Positions 8,174 through 16,720 of a stretch of DNA of 64,000 nt are shown one piece after another. Origin of the DNA: WLMZ01 sp037140375. Lineage in GTDB: Bacteria; Actinomycetota; Acidimicrobiia; Acidimicrobiales; Ilumatobacteraceae. The notes below the pieces were generated by a model. It had not been told where the DNA came from, did no database searches, and saw only the letters and a list, made by a program, of their open reading frames with translations. Positions within the stretch are counted from its first letter, which is position 1, and each line of letters begins with the position of its first letter. Made by a program: the position numbers and the translations under genes. The DNA lies in NCBI GenBank assembly GCA_037140375.1, contig JBAXER010000003.1, forward strand, positions 1-64,000, given 5' to 3'.

Positions 8174-9526
8174 TTATGCGCCGCTCATCGTGACGTCGGC
8201 AATGACCAAGCTGACGCCAGCGGCCATCGAGGGCAACCAATCGACATCGCCACCCACTTCGACAATGTCGTGCAACATGCGCTGCAACGTGGACGCAATA
8301 GTGAACTCGCGCACCGGTGCACCTAGCTGACCCTTTGAGATCAACAGACCGGAGGCGCCGGTAGAGAAGTCGCCGCTGATGGGGTTCACGCCGCTGTGCA
8401 ATCCCTGCACCATCTGGATGAGCACGCCATCTTCGACATCGGCCACAAGATCGGCCTGTGTACGCAAGCCCGGCTTGAGCTGCATGGCCAGGCAACCGAC
8501 GCCGGGCGTGCCTTTGAAGCCGCCACGAACCGAGTTACCGGTGCTGACTGTCCCGGCGCGCCGAGCGCTATATGACGAATGCACGAAGCCCTGCAGCACG
8601 CCGGCCTCGATGAGCGAGTTGCGGCGCGCGGCCAAGCCTTCGCCATCGATGTCGGTAGCGGTATAGGCCTTGGAGTTGGTGGGGTCATCGATAAGGGTGA
8701 ACAGCGGCGAGGCAACGGATTCGCCAACACGGTTCGCGAACAAGCTGCGACCCTTGATCACGTTTTCGCCGTTGAGTGCGCTGCTGATGACCCCAAGAAA
8801 CTGCGCTGTCACATACGGATCGAGCACAACCGTGACGCGCTTTGACGGCGGCTTGATAGCGCCAAGTAAGCGGGTGGCGCGATCGGCTGCCTCACGCGCT
8901 GCCTTGGCAAGATCGAACTCGTGCGGCGAACGCCCGACGCTGAAACCGAAACCGGTTTGGGTCTCGTCGCCGTCGTCGGCAAGCGTGCTGACCGATACGT
9001 AGCACGCATTCTCGCGACCATTGACCCTGATCCCTGTGGTGGTTGCAACGGCCGTCTCGCCAGCGCCATCGCTGTAGTTGGCATCGTCGACACGCACTCG
9101 CGGATCGGAGGCGGCGGTAAGTCGTTCGAGTTCTTTGGCGAGCGCGATCTTGTCGGCTGTTGGATACGCAGCCAGGGCCTCGTTCCACAGTTCTTGCGGA
9201 ACTACGGCAACGCCATCGGGTTCGGCGAGGCCGGCCCATTCGTCGGGCGTACCGAACGCCACGTTGTCGCGTGCCTGCGCCAGCACCGAAGCAATAGCTG
9301 ACTCGTCGAGCGTGCCTGCATAGGCGAACCCAGTGCGACCATCTTTAATAACGCGAATCCCGATGCCCTCGCTCTGCGCGCTCACGAAGTGCTCGACCTC
9401 GCCTTCGTAAATACGAATGTCGGTCTCGACACCGCGAGCGACATACGCCTCGACCTGCTCGCCTCGAGCGGCCTGAGCGATGACGCGATCGGCGATGTCT
9501 TGTAGCTGCGAAGAACCGGAGCTCAT
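8174..9526 (-). CDS. tldE: TldE/PmbA-type metallopeptidase subunit
   Basis: The non-catalytic-looking partner of TldD. In enterobacteria the TldD/TldE heterodimer degrades unfolded leader peptides and finishes microcin B17. The 450-residue protein starts at the ATG at 9526, which overlaps the tldD stop (ATGA). Family features are EAYVARGVETDIRIYEGEVE near the N-terminus, a GVGCLAMQLKPG segment, and GDFSTGASGLLI near the C-terminus. It has no HExxxH motif, as expected for TldE. The frame is open up to 9613, but the overlap start is preferred. Confidence 0.9.
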   Translation of the reverse strand: MSSGSSQLQDIADRVIAQAARGEQVEAYVARGVETDIRIYEGEVEHFVSAQSEGIGIRVIKDGRTGFAYAGTLDESAIASVLAQARDNVAFGTPDEWAGLAEPDGVAVVPQELWNEALAAYPTADKIALAKELERLTAASDPRVRVDDANYSDGAGETAVATTTGIRVNGRENACYVSVSTLADDGDETQTGFGFSVGRSPHEFDLAKAAREAADRATRLLGAIKPPSKRVTVVLDPYVTAQFLGVISSALNGENVIKGRSLFANRVGESVASPLFTLIDDPTNSKAYTATDIDGEGLAARRNSLIEAGVLQGFVHSSYSARRAGTVSTGNSVRGGFKGTPGVGCLAMQLKPGLRTQADLVADVEDGVLIQMVQGLHSGVNPISGDFSTGASGLLISKGQLGAPVREFTIASTLQRMLHDIVEVGGDVDWLPSMAAGVSLVIADVTMSGA

Positions 9527-10914
9527 GCGGCTGTACCGCCAATGGTCATCGACTTCACCCGCAAGGTTGGCTGGCCATCGCCCACCGGCACGCCTTGACC
9601 ATCTTTGCCGCACGTGCCTGGGTTGCCCATCGCGAAGTCGTTGGCCAACGCATCGATATCGCGCAACACCTGCGGGCCATTTCCAATGAGGTTGCCCTCG
9701 CGGAGCGGATCGGTGAGCTCACCGTTTTCGATGAGATATGCCTCGGTCATGCCGAACACGAAATCGCCTGAAGCGGTGTTCACACTGCCACCGCCAAGCT
9801 TGGCGACGTACACGCCGTAGGGCGTATCGCGAATGATGTCTTCGGCGTTCTCGGTGCCGTTGAGCACATAGGTGTTGGTCATGCGCACCATTGGGAGATG
9901 CATGTAGCTCTGTCGGCGGCCGTTGCCCGAGTGGGCGTGGCCCTCTTTGCGGGCTCGAAGGTGATCCCACATGTAATCGGTGAGCACCCCATCTTGGATG
10001 AGCACGTTGTGCTGGCTCGGATGGCCTTCGTCGTCGATGCCAATGGCACCCCACTCGCCGGCCATCGTGCCGTCGTCGACCAAGGTGACTAAGGGAGACG
10101 CAACGAGTTCGCCCACCTTGCCGCGGTACACGCTGGCGCCCTTGCTCACGAGGTCTGCCTCGAGGCCGTGGCCGCACGCTTCGTGAAACAACACTCCACC
10201 GCTACCGGCTTTGATGACGACAGGAATCGCACCGCTTGGCGCAGGGCGGGCACGCAGCTTGGTGATGGCCTGACGTGCCGCGGTACGAGCCAGTTCTTCG
10301 ACATCGTGCTGATCGAACAGTTCGAAGCCAATGGTGTGACCCAATGACTCGAAACCGGTTTGCATGCCGGCATCGCCATTGGCCACCACGCTGATGCGCA
10401 GGATGTGGCGAACCTGTTCGTCTTCAGCCAGCAAACCATCGCTGTTCGCGACGATGATGCGCTTACGACTATCGGCGTAACCCGCCGACACCTGGCCGAT
10501 CGCGCCGCCCATCGAGCGAGCGGCTTCGTCGACCCGCTGCAACAACGACACCTTGGCAGCCTTGCCAACCGTGTCGGGATAGATCTCGATGCGATTCACC
10601 ACGTGTGCTGGCGAGCGAGTGAGTGACACGACACGAGTGCCTGCGCCGCCCTGCGAGGCAACCGCACTAGCGGCCTCGGCTGCGGCGCGCAGGCCGGCCT
10701 CGGACAGATCGGCCGTGTACGCGAACCCGGTGGTTTCGCCCACGACGACACGGATGCCAGCGCCGCGATCGCGCCCGCTGGACACTTGCTCGACGCGCCC
10801 GTCGTCGAGCCCCGCCGACGTAGACGACTTATCTTCGGCGTAGACCTCGGCAAAGTCGCCGCCCTTGCGCAAGGCAGTTGCCAAGACGCGCTCAAGTACT
10901 TCGTGTTCAATCAC
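9523..10914 (-). CDS. tldD: TldD metallopeptidase
   Basis: The zinc-bearing half of the TldD/TldE protease. The 463-residue protein contains the HExxxH-type motif HEACGHGLEAD with His244 and His249, followed by the substrate-channel segments GEWGAIGIDDEG and SGDFVFGMTEAYLIENG, and a late Cys435 (GTCGKDGQ) at the position of the third zinc ligand known for E. coli TldD. It is the first gene of a tightly packed run. No candidate RiPP precursor was seen next to it; the divergent neighbour is a lipoprotein. Confidence 0.93.
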   Translation of the reverse strand: MIEHEVLERVLATALRKGGDFAEVYAEDKSSTSAGLDDGRVEQVSSGRDRGAGIRVVVGETTGFAYTADLSEAGLRAAAEAASAVASQGGAGTRVVSLTRSPAHVVNRIEIYPDTVGKAAKVSLLQRVDEAARSMGGAIGQVSAGYADSRKRIIVANSDGLLAEDEQVRHILRISVVANGDAGMQTGFESLGHTIGFELFDQHDVEELARTAARQAITKLRARPAPSGAIPVVIKAGSGGVLFHEACGHGLEADLVSKGASVYRGKVGELVASPLVTLVDDGTMAGEWGAIGIDDEGHPSQHNVLIQDGVLTDYMWDHLRARKEGHAHSGNGRRQSYMHLPMVRMTNTYVLNGTENAEDIIRDTPYGVYVAKLGGGSVNTASGDFVFGMTEAYLIENGELTDPLREGNLIGNGPQVLRDIDALANDFAMGNPGTCGKDGQGVPVGDGQPTLRVKSMTIGGTAA

Positions 10915-11010
10915 TCGCCCAGCCTACGGGCATGACCCTCGCCACCTGATGGCGAGCGGTAAGGTCCGCAAGGTTGGTAGTGGTATCCGCCCGTCCATCG
11001 AGGAGGACAC

Positions 11011-11523
11011 GTGAGTAGCCCCATTCGAAACGGATTTCTCGTTGCCCTTGCCCTCGTTGCGGGCACAGCATGCGGCAGCGACAGCAAGGTCGTGGCGCCA
11101 CTTGAATCCATCGCAGCAACCGAAACTATCGTTGCGCCCGATACCGCCGATTCGTTGGCGCAGCCGCCAGCAGGCGCCGGAGGCCTCGGCACCGTTCCGC
11201 CGTCGAACCAGATCGGGAGCACCGAGCCATCGGTGTCCACACCCGGCGCTGTTGATCCATCTACTGCGCCGTGCACATTCGAGGCCATCCACGCCCAGAC
11301 CGGCCCTCCCCCAGCCGGGATCACCGACATTGATCTGCGTTGCGAAGGCGACTGGGCATCGTGGGTCGGCAAAGCCGACGACCCAACGCAGTTCGACGGC
11401 TATTTCGCAGTAGCTCAGCGAACCGCGCAAGGGTGGAAAACAGTAAACCTCGGAACGGCCGGCGTCTGCGCCGATGGCGGAGTTCCCGAAGCGTTATGGA
11501 CGGCGCTCAACTGCACCGAGTAG
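11011..11523 (+). CDS. Small secreted lipoprotein of unknown function
   Basis: A 170-residue protein starting with GTG at 11011, 5 bp after a perfect AGGAGG. It has a lipoprotein signal (IRNGFLVALALVAGTAC, Cys near residue 21), then a Thr/Ser/Pro-rich linker to about residue 85, then a compact C-terminal domain with three more cysteines (CTFEA, DLRCEGDW, VCADGG) and a Trp-rich stretch (DWASWVGKADDP, GWKTVNLG). No family recognised. The GSDSK sequence after the lipid Cys recurs in the thiamine-binding lipoprotein of this window. Confidence 0.75.
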   Translation: MSSPIRNGFLVALALVAGTACGSDSKVVAPLESIAATETIVAPDTADSLAQPPAGAGGLGTVPPSNQIGSTEPSVSTPGAVDPSTAPCTFEAIHAQTGPPPAGITDIDLRCEGDWASWVGKADDPTQFDGYFAVAQRTAQGWKTVNLGTAGVCADGGVPEALWTALNCTE

Positions 11524-11580
11524 GCCACTACGCCATCGCGGAGCTACGACCACGATCTTGAGCGACTAGGGTTGTCTTTT

Positions 11581-12453
11581 ATGTCTGTGCAAGCCGAGGT
11601 CGCTCAACCACAGACGCGCACCCGACTGCCTTGGTTACGTGAAGCAATCGTGCTTGCCGTTGTCTATGTGGTCTACGGACTCGTGCGCAATCGGTTCGGG
11701 TCGGCAAACCTCCATGGCGACGATGCTCCGCTGCATGCGTTCAACAATGCGGTACGAGTGATCGACCTCGAAAAGACCCTTGGCCTTTTTCACGAAGCAA
11801 CGATCCAGCGTTGGTTCCTCGACACGCCATTCATCGCCTTCTTCAACATTTTCTACGGCACCGCACACTTTGTGGTCACCCTCAGCGTGATGATGTGGTT
11901 GTTCGTTCGCCGGCATCATGTGTTCGCACGGTGGCGCACCACCTTGGTAGCTACCACGGTCGTGGCGCTCATTGGATTCGCATTGTTCCCGCTGATGCCT
12001 CCCCGGCTCGTCAACACTCCTCCAACCGAGTCGCGCTACGGCGGCGGTCAGCTCGCTATCGACCGGCACCTGCCCAACTATGGGTTCGTCGACACGCTTC
12101 GCGACGGCGAAGGCGTGTGGTCGTTTGACTCGCAGGGAATGGACGACATCTCAAACCAGTACGCCGCGATGCCCAGCCTGCACATCGGCTGGAGCCTGTG
12201 GTGCATGTTGGTGTTGTGGCGATTCAGCCGCCGCCTGATCTCACGGCTCCTTGCGCTGGCCTATCCCCTGCTCACCCTCATCGCCATCGTTGCTACTGCG
12301 AACCACTTCATCATCGATGCTGCTGGCGGAATCGCAATTGTGATCGTCGGCTCACTCGTCGCCCACTTAGTCGAGCGTGTGCAAAGAAGTCGGGACGCCG
12401 CCGCGTCAAGCGCTGGTCCCACTTCGAGCAGCGATGTTCTCGTTGGCAACTGA
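11581..12453 (+). CDS. PAP2-superfamily membrane phosphatase/phosphotransferase
   Basis: A 290-residue multi-pass membrane protein with the PAP2 catalytic motifs MPSLHIGWS and ANHFIIDAAGG in its last third; the His residues of the two motifs form the active site in this family. Hydrophobic helices lie near the N-terminus (EAIVLAVVYVVYGLV), the middle (AHFVVTLSVMMWLFV) and after each motif. The long form resembles actinobacterial inositol-phosphotransferase-like PAP2 proteins, so a lipid phosphatase or headgroup transferase role is likely. The ATG at 11581 is chosen over an upstream TTG. Its end overlaps the next gene. Confidence 0.8.
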   Translation: MSVQAEVAQPQTRTRLPWLREAIVLAVVYVVYGLVRNRFGSANLHGDDAPLHAFNNAVRVIDLEKTLGLFHEATIQRWFLDTPFIAFFNIFYGTAHFVVTLSVMMWLFVRRHHVFARWRTTLVATTVVALIGFALFPLMPPRLVNTPPTESRYGGGQLAIDRHLPNYGFVDTLRDGEGVWSFDSQGMDDISNQYAAMPSLHIGWSLWCMLVLWRFSRRLISRLLALAYPLLTLIAIVATANHFIIDAAGGIAIVIVGSLVAHLVERVQRSRDAAASSAGPTSSSDVLVGN

Positions 12454-13906
12454 GCCCGAGACCGAGCTCGTCACTCGACGAGTTGCCTCTCGCGACATCG
12501 CTGTCACCGCTGTCGTCGCAGTCGCGCTGCACCTGCCATCGCTCATACGAAAGGCTGCGTTGAACAGCGACGAGGCCACGATGGCAACCGTCGCTCGAAT
12601 GATGCGCCACGGAGCGCGCCTCTACACGGGCGCCGTCGACCGTAAGCCACCTGGCGCATTTCTCGTCTACCGACTGCTCGAACCCATCTTTGGCATGTGG
12701 AGCCTCACGGCAGCTCGCTGGTTTGCACTCGCAGCCATCGTGGCCGCGGCATGGATCGTCGCGCTCGAGGCGAAACGTCGTTGGTCCCACGTAATGCCAC
12801 TTGCCGTTGCGCTGTTGTTCGTGGTCGCCTTTGCTGCGCTGCCGGCAGAAGACTCACGTGCTGTCGGATTCGAGTTGCTCGCCATCTTGCCGATGGTCGC
12901 CGCCTTCGTGCTCGGTGCCCGAGGGCGCGTTCTGCTCGCCGGCATAGCCCTTGGCATCGCCACGTTGCTGAAACAGCCAATGCTGCTCGGAGCCTTGCCG
13001 CTCACAGCGCAATGCCTCACCCTGGCCGCACCATGGTCACGTCGCTTGGTACGACTGATCCTTTCGGGCGCCGTCTGTGCGGCGACGATCGTGCTTGGGC
13101 TCGCGCCGTTTGGGTTACACAACGCGCTGTCGTGGTTTGCCGGCAACGGCGACAACTACCTCGGCGGCACCAAGCTCTCGATGGTGGCCATTATCGCGCT
13201 CGAGCAAATCGGGTCGATTGTTGCGCTCACCGGCGGACTCATCGTGCTCGCGGCAGTGGCTTGGGGCAAGCGCCGCCTGCCGCTCGACCTCACGGTGTGG
13301 GTGATCTCGAGTCTGGTCGCCGCCTCAATCGGTTTCCGATTCGTGCTGCACTACTTCAATCAGTTGCTTCCTGCATTGGTGCTCATGGCTGCGCCGGCAT
13401 TGGCGAGCTTCGCCGTCGTACGACGGCCCTGGCCGCGGTTCGCCGCTGTATGGATCGTTGGCGCTTCGGCGTTCAGCATGTTCACGTTGCTCACCGCCGA
13501 CTCCTTCCACGATCTGCCAAACGTCGACAACGTGGCGCGAGCAGTCGCTCAGCGAACCAAGCCGGGCGACAAAGTGTTCGTGTGGGGTCAGGCACCTGAG
13601 ATCTATTGGCTCAGTCAGCGTGACCCGGCCACGCGCTACCCACACGTTGGGTTTATCACCGGTATCACGCCCAAACGGCCAGGTGTTCCGGCCTATCTGC
13701 TCTCGATGCCTTCAGCGGCCAAAACGCTGCTCAGCGATCTCGCCGCCAACCATCCTGCGCTCATCATTGACGCAGCGATCCAACGCGTTCGCGGTGGCGA
13801 TAGGTACCCAATGGCCACGAGTCCCATCGCTGCATTCGTGAAGAACGGCTACTGCGTTGTTGATGTCATCGACGAGATCTCGCTGCTCGCCCCCTGCAAG
13901 CCGTAG
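12434..13906 (+). CDS. GT-C type membrane glycosyltransferase (GT39/PMT-like)
   Basis: A polytopic membrane protein of about 490 residues. The first extracytoplasmic loop bears NSDEATMATVARMMRHGARLY followed by DRKPPGAF, the acidic DE motif and Lys-Pro-Pro signature of GT-C enzymes that use polyprenyl-phosphate sugars. About ten hydrophobic segments follow, and the C-terminus is a soluble domain (KVFVWGQAPEIYWLS). The ATG at 12434 gives a 20-bp overlap with the PAP2 gene; an in-frame GTG at 12377 is less likely. The pair may glycosylate and trim a lipid-linked product (inference). Confidence 0.75.
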   Translation: MFSLATEPETELVTRRVASRDIAVTAVVAVALHLPSLIRKAALNSDEATMATVARMMRHGARLYTGAVDRKPPGAFLVYRLLEPIFGMWSLTAARWFALAAIVAAAWIVALEAKRRWSHVMPLAVALLFVVAFAALPAEDSRAVGFELLAILPMVAAFVLGARGRVLLAGIALGIATLLKQPMLLGALPLTAQCLTLAAPWSRRLVRLILSGAVCAATIVLGLAPFGLHNALSWFAGNGDNYLGGTKLSMVAIIALEQIGSIVALTGGLIVLAAVAWGKRRLPLDLTVWVISSLVAASIGFRFVLHYFNQLLPALVLMAAPALASFAVVRRPWPRFAAVWIVGASAFSMFTLLTADSFHDLPNVDNVARAVAQRTKPGDKVFVWGQAPEIYWLSQRDPATRYPHVGFITGITPKRPGVPAYLLSMPSAAKTLLSDLAANHPALIIDAAIQRVRGGDRYPMATSPIAAFVKNGYCVVDVIDEISLLAPCKP

Positions 13907-13973
13907 GTCGGTTCCATGATCAACCGCAGCAAGTTCACGACACCGGTAATCAAGGGGTAGCGTTTGCAGCGCC

Positions 13974-15941
13974 ATGGCCCTTGAGTCCATTCACCAACCA
14001 GCAGATCTGCGATCCCTTTCATACCCCGAACTCGATGAGCTCGCCGGTGAGATTCGCGACTTCGTCGTGCAGGCGGTAGCCGAAACCGGCGGCCATCTCG
14101 GTTCAAATCTTGGCGCCGTCGAGCTCACTCTCGCACTGCATCGAGTCTTTGAATCGCCGCGCGACGCCGTGTTGTGGGACACCGGCCACCAGGCCTATAT
14201 CCACAAGATCCTCACGGGCAGGCAAGGCCGGTTCGATCAGCTGCGCCAAGCAAACGGACTCTCGGGCTACCCAAGCCGCGAAGAGAGCCAACACGACTTC
14301 ATCGAAAACAGCCATGCCAGCACTGTGCTGTCGTACGCGTACGGGTTGGCCGCAGCGCGAGACGCAGGCACCAGCGGGGATCGACGCCATGTAGTCGCCG
14401 TCATCGGAGACGGCTCGATGACCGGCGGCATGGCCTACGAAGCGCTGAACAACCTTGGCCACAGCCAGCGCAGGGTCATCGTTGTGCTCAACGACAATGG
14501 CCGCAGCTACGCACCAACCATCTCGAACCTCACCGCGTCGACCATGCCGATGCCGGCGCCGCTTCCCGAGGCTGATCGCATCGAGCCAAACACGGTGCCC
14601 GAGCGAATCGCCAAGCGCCTCAGCCACACGCTCACCAACATCCGGCTCAATCCCGTGTACGTGCGCCGGCAGCGCAAGATCGAAAATTTCCTGCGCGAGA
14701 TACCCGTTGTTGGCCCGCAAGCCGAGAAAGGCATGGAGGCCTTCAAGGCCGCCGTGCGCGAATTCTTGCAGCCGCCAGCGTTCTTCGAAGCCCTTGGCGT
14801 TCGCTACGTGGGCCCAATCGACGGACACAGCATCGAAGCCCTTGAGCATGCATTTGCAAATGCAATCGAGCTTTCCGCCGAAGGTCCCATCTGCGTGCAT
14901 GTCGTGACCCAAAAAGGCCGTGGCTACTCACCCGCCGAAGACGACGACGAAAAGCACCTTCACGACACGCCGGTTTTCGATGCCGCTGTTGGTCCGCCCA
15001 AGGCACTTCCGTCGGGCTACACGCAAGCGTTCGCCGACGCCATCGTGAAAGAAGCCGAAGCCGATCTACGCATTGTGGCCATCACCGCAGCGATGCCCGG
15101 ACCCACCGGCCTGCTTCCCTTCGAGCAGCGATTCCCCGATCGATTCTTCGACGTCGGCATCGCCGAGCAACACGCAGTCACAGGCGCTGCCGGTATGGCG
15201 ATGGGTGGCCTGCGCCCAGTAGTGGCGTTGTACTCCACGTTCTTGAACCGCGCCTGGGATCAAGTTGTCTACGACGTCGCGCTGCACCGACTGCCGGTCA
15301 TCTTCTGTCTCGATCGCGCTGGCATCACCGGCGACGACGGCCCTAGCCATCACGGTGTCTACGACATGGCCCTGCTCGCGAAGGTGCCCGGCATGCGCGT
15401 GCTCGCACCATCAAGCGCGCAAGAACTTGGCGTGATGTTGCACGACGCAATCTCGCTCGCCAACGACGGCCCCGTCACCATCCGCTACGCACGCGGCGCA
15501 GCCCATCAGGTCAGCGAGCACGAAGTGGGCAACGGCTTACTCGCCCGGCACATTCGCGAGGGCGACGGAAGCGTGTGCATCCTCGCCATCGGCAAGATGG
15601 TCGCTGCCGCCGAGAAGGCCGCCGAAGAGTTAGCTGGCGAAGGCCGCAGTGTCACCGTGTTCGACGTGCGCTGCTGTGCACCGCTCGACCCCGCAATGAT
15701 TCTCGAAGCCTCGCGGCACCAGTTCGTTGTCACCATCGAAGATGGAATTCGCGATGGCGGCATCGGCATGACCATTGCCGACCAAGTGCATGCCATCAAC
15801 GCCTCTGTGCCGGTCGAGGTACTGGGCATTCCCACCAAGTTCATTCCGCAGGCCAAAGCCGATCGAATCCTTGCCACCCTTGGCCTTGACGCCGCCGGTA
15901 TCGCTGCAACGATTCGAGCCAGAACCGACATCGCCCGGTGA
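13974..15941 (+). CDS. dxs: 1-deoxy-D-xylulose-5-phosphate synthase
   Basis: First enzyme of the non-mevalonate isoprenoid pathway, condensing pyruvate and glyceraldehyde 3-phosphate with thiamine diphosphate. The 655-residue protein shows HLGSNLGAVELTLALH, WDTGHQAYIHKILTGR, the ThDP motif GDGSMTGGMAYEALNN, and DRAGITGDDGPSHHG in the pyrimidine-binding domain. It is slightly longer than typical, with extra residues around 180-230. Its stop overlaps the GTG of the next gene (GTGA). ThDP dependence links it loosely to the thiamine uptake operon in this window. Confidence 0.97.
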   Translation: MALESIHQPADLRSLSYPELDELAGEIRDFVVQAVAETGGHLGSNLGAVELTLALHRVFESPRDAVLWDTGHQAYIHKILTGRQGRFDQLRQANGLSGYPSREESQHDFIENSHASTVLSYAYGLAAARDAGTSGDRRHVVAVIGDGSMTGGMAYEALNNLGHSQRRVIVVLNDNGRSYAPTISNLTASTMPMPAPLPEADRIEPNTVPERIAKRLSHTLTNIRLNPVYVRRQRKIENFLREIPVVGPQAEKGMEAFKAAVREFLQPPAFFEALGVRYVGPIDGHSIEALEHAFANAIELSAEGPICVHVVTQKGRGYSPAEDDDEKHLHDTPVFDAAVGPPKALPSGYTQAFADAIVKEAEADLRIVAITAAMPGPTGLLPFEQRFPDRFFDVGIAEQHAVTGAAGMAMGGLRPVVALYSTFLNRAWDQVVYDVALHRLPVIFCLDRAGITGDDGPSHHGVYDMALLAKVPGMRVLAPSSAQELGVMLHDAISLANDGPVTIRYARGAAHQVSEHEVGNGLLARHIREGDGSVCILAIGKMVAAAEKAAEELAGEGRSVTVFDVRCCAPLDPAMILEASRHQFVVTIEDGIRDGGIGMTIADQVHAINASVPVEVLGIPTKFIPQAKADRILATLGLDAAGIAATIRARTDIAR

Positions 15942-16720
15942 ACCTCGAGGCCGAGCTCGAGTTTGCGTTACGGCTCGCCGATCTGGCCGACGCTCTCACA
16001 CTGCCCTTCTTCGAAGAGCGCGCCTTCACGGTGGACCGCAAGACCGACCGCAGCGAGGTCACCGAGGCCGATCGCGAGACCGAAGCGCTGTTGCGCGCTG
16101 CGGTCGCCGAGTCATTTCCAACTCATGGGTTCGTAGGCGAAGAGGCCGGCGTTTCCGGCGACCCCACATCGCCGTGGCGTTGGATCGTCGATCCCATCGA
16201 TGGCACCAGCAACTTCGTGCGCGGCATCCCTGTGTGGGCCACGCTGATCGCACTCACTCATGCCGACCACGGTCCCGTTGTCGGCGTGGTGTCTGCTCCG
16301 GCCATGCAACGCCGCTGGACCGGTGCAGGTGGATTGGGCGCCACGGTCAACGGCACACCGATTCATGTCTCCACCATCTCAAACCTCGCCGACTCGCAGG
16401 TGTGCGTCACGTACAGTTCGGGCTGGGACAAGGTAGGCCTCACCCCAAAGCTGGTTGAGTTGCAGCAGTCGGCATATCGCGCTCGCGGCTTCGGCGACTT
16501 CTGGCAACACATGCTCGTGGCCGAAGGTGCAATGGAAATCGCAATCGACGCCATTGGCGTGCAGCCGTACGACCTCGCCGCGCTGCAAGTAATTGTCGAA
16601 CAGGCGGGCGGCATGTTTACCGACCGTCTTGGCGTGCGTACCTTTGAGTCCAACTCAGCAGTCAGCTCAAACGGTCAGATGCACAGCGACGTGATCCGTC
16701 GCATCGGCCCAACGCCATGA
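15938..16720 (+). CDS. hisN: Inositol-monophosphatase-family phosphatase, probable histidinol-phosphatase HisN
   Basis: A Mg-dependent, lithium-sensitive-type phosphatase of 260 residues. Metal-site motifs are all present: FVGEEAG, WIVDPIDGTSNFVRG and QPYDLAALQVIVEQAGG. The stretch SNFVRGIPVWATLIAL is typical of the actinobacterial HisN group rather than of classical inositol monophosphatases, so histidinol phosphate is the best-guess substrate; inositol phosphate cannot be excluded, given ino1 in the window. It overlaps dxs (GTGA) and the following amidohydrolase (ATGA), so the three genes are translated as a coupled unit. Confidence 0.75.
   Translation: MNLEAELEFALRLADLADALTLPFFEERAFTVDRKTDRSEVTEADRETEALLRAAVAESFPTHGFVGEEAGVSGDPTSPWRWIVDPIDGTSNFVRGIPVWATLIALTHADHGPVVGVVSAPAMQRRWTGAGGLGATVNGTPIHVSTISNLADSQVCVTYSSGWDKVGLTPKLVELQQSAYRARGFGDFWQHMLVAEGAMEIAIDAIGVQPYDLAALQVIVEQAGGMFTDRLGVRTFESNSAVSSNGQMHSDVIRRIGPTP

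Noticed and set aside
14103..14912. 269-codon minus frame inside dxs
   Set aside because: Antisense shadow; dxs motifs are complete.
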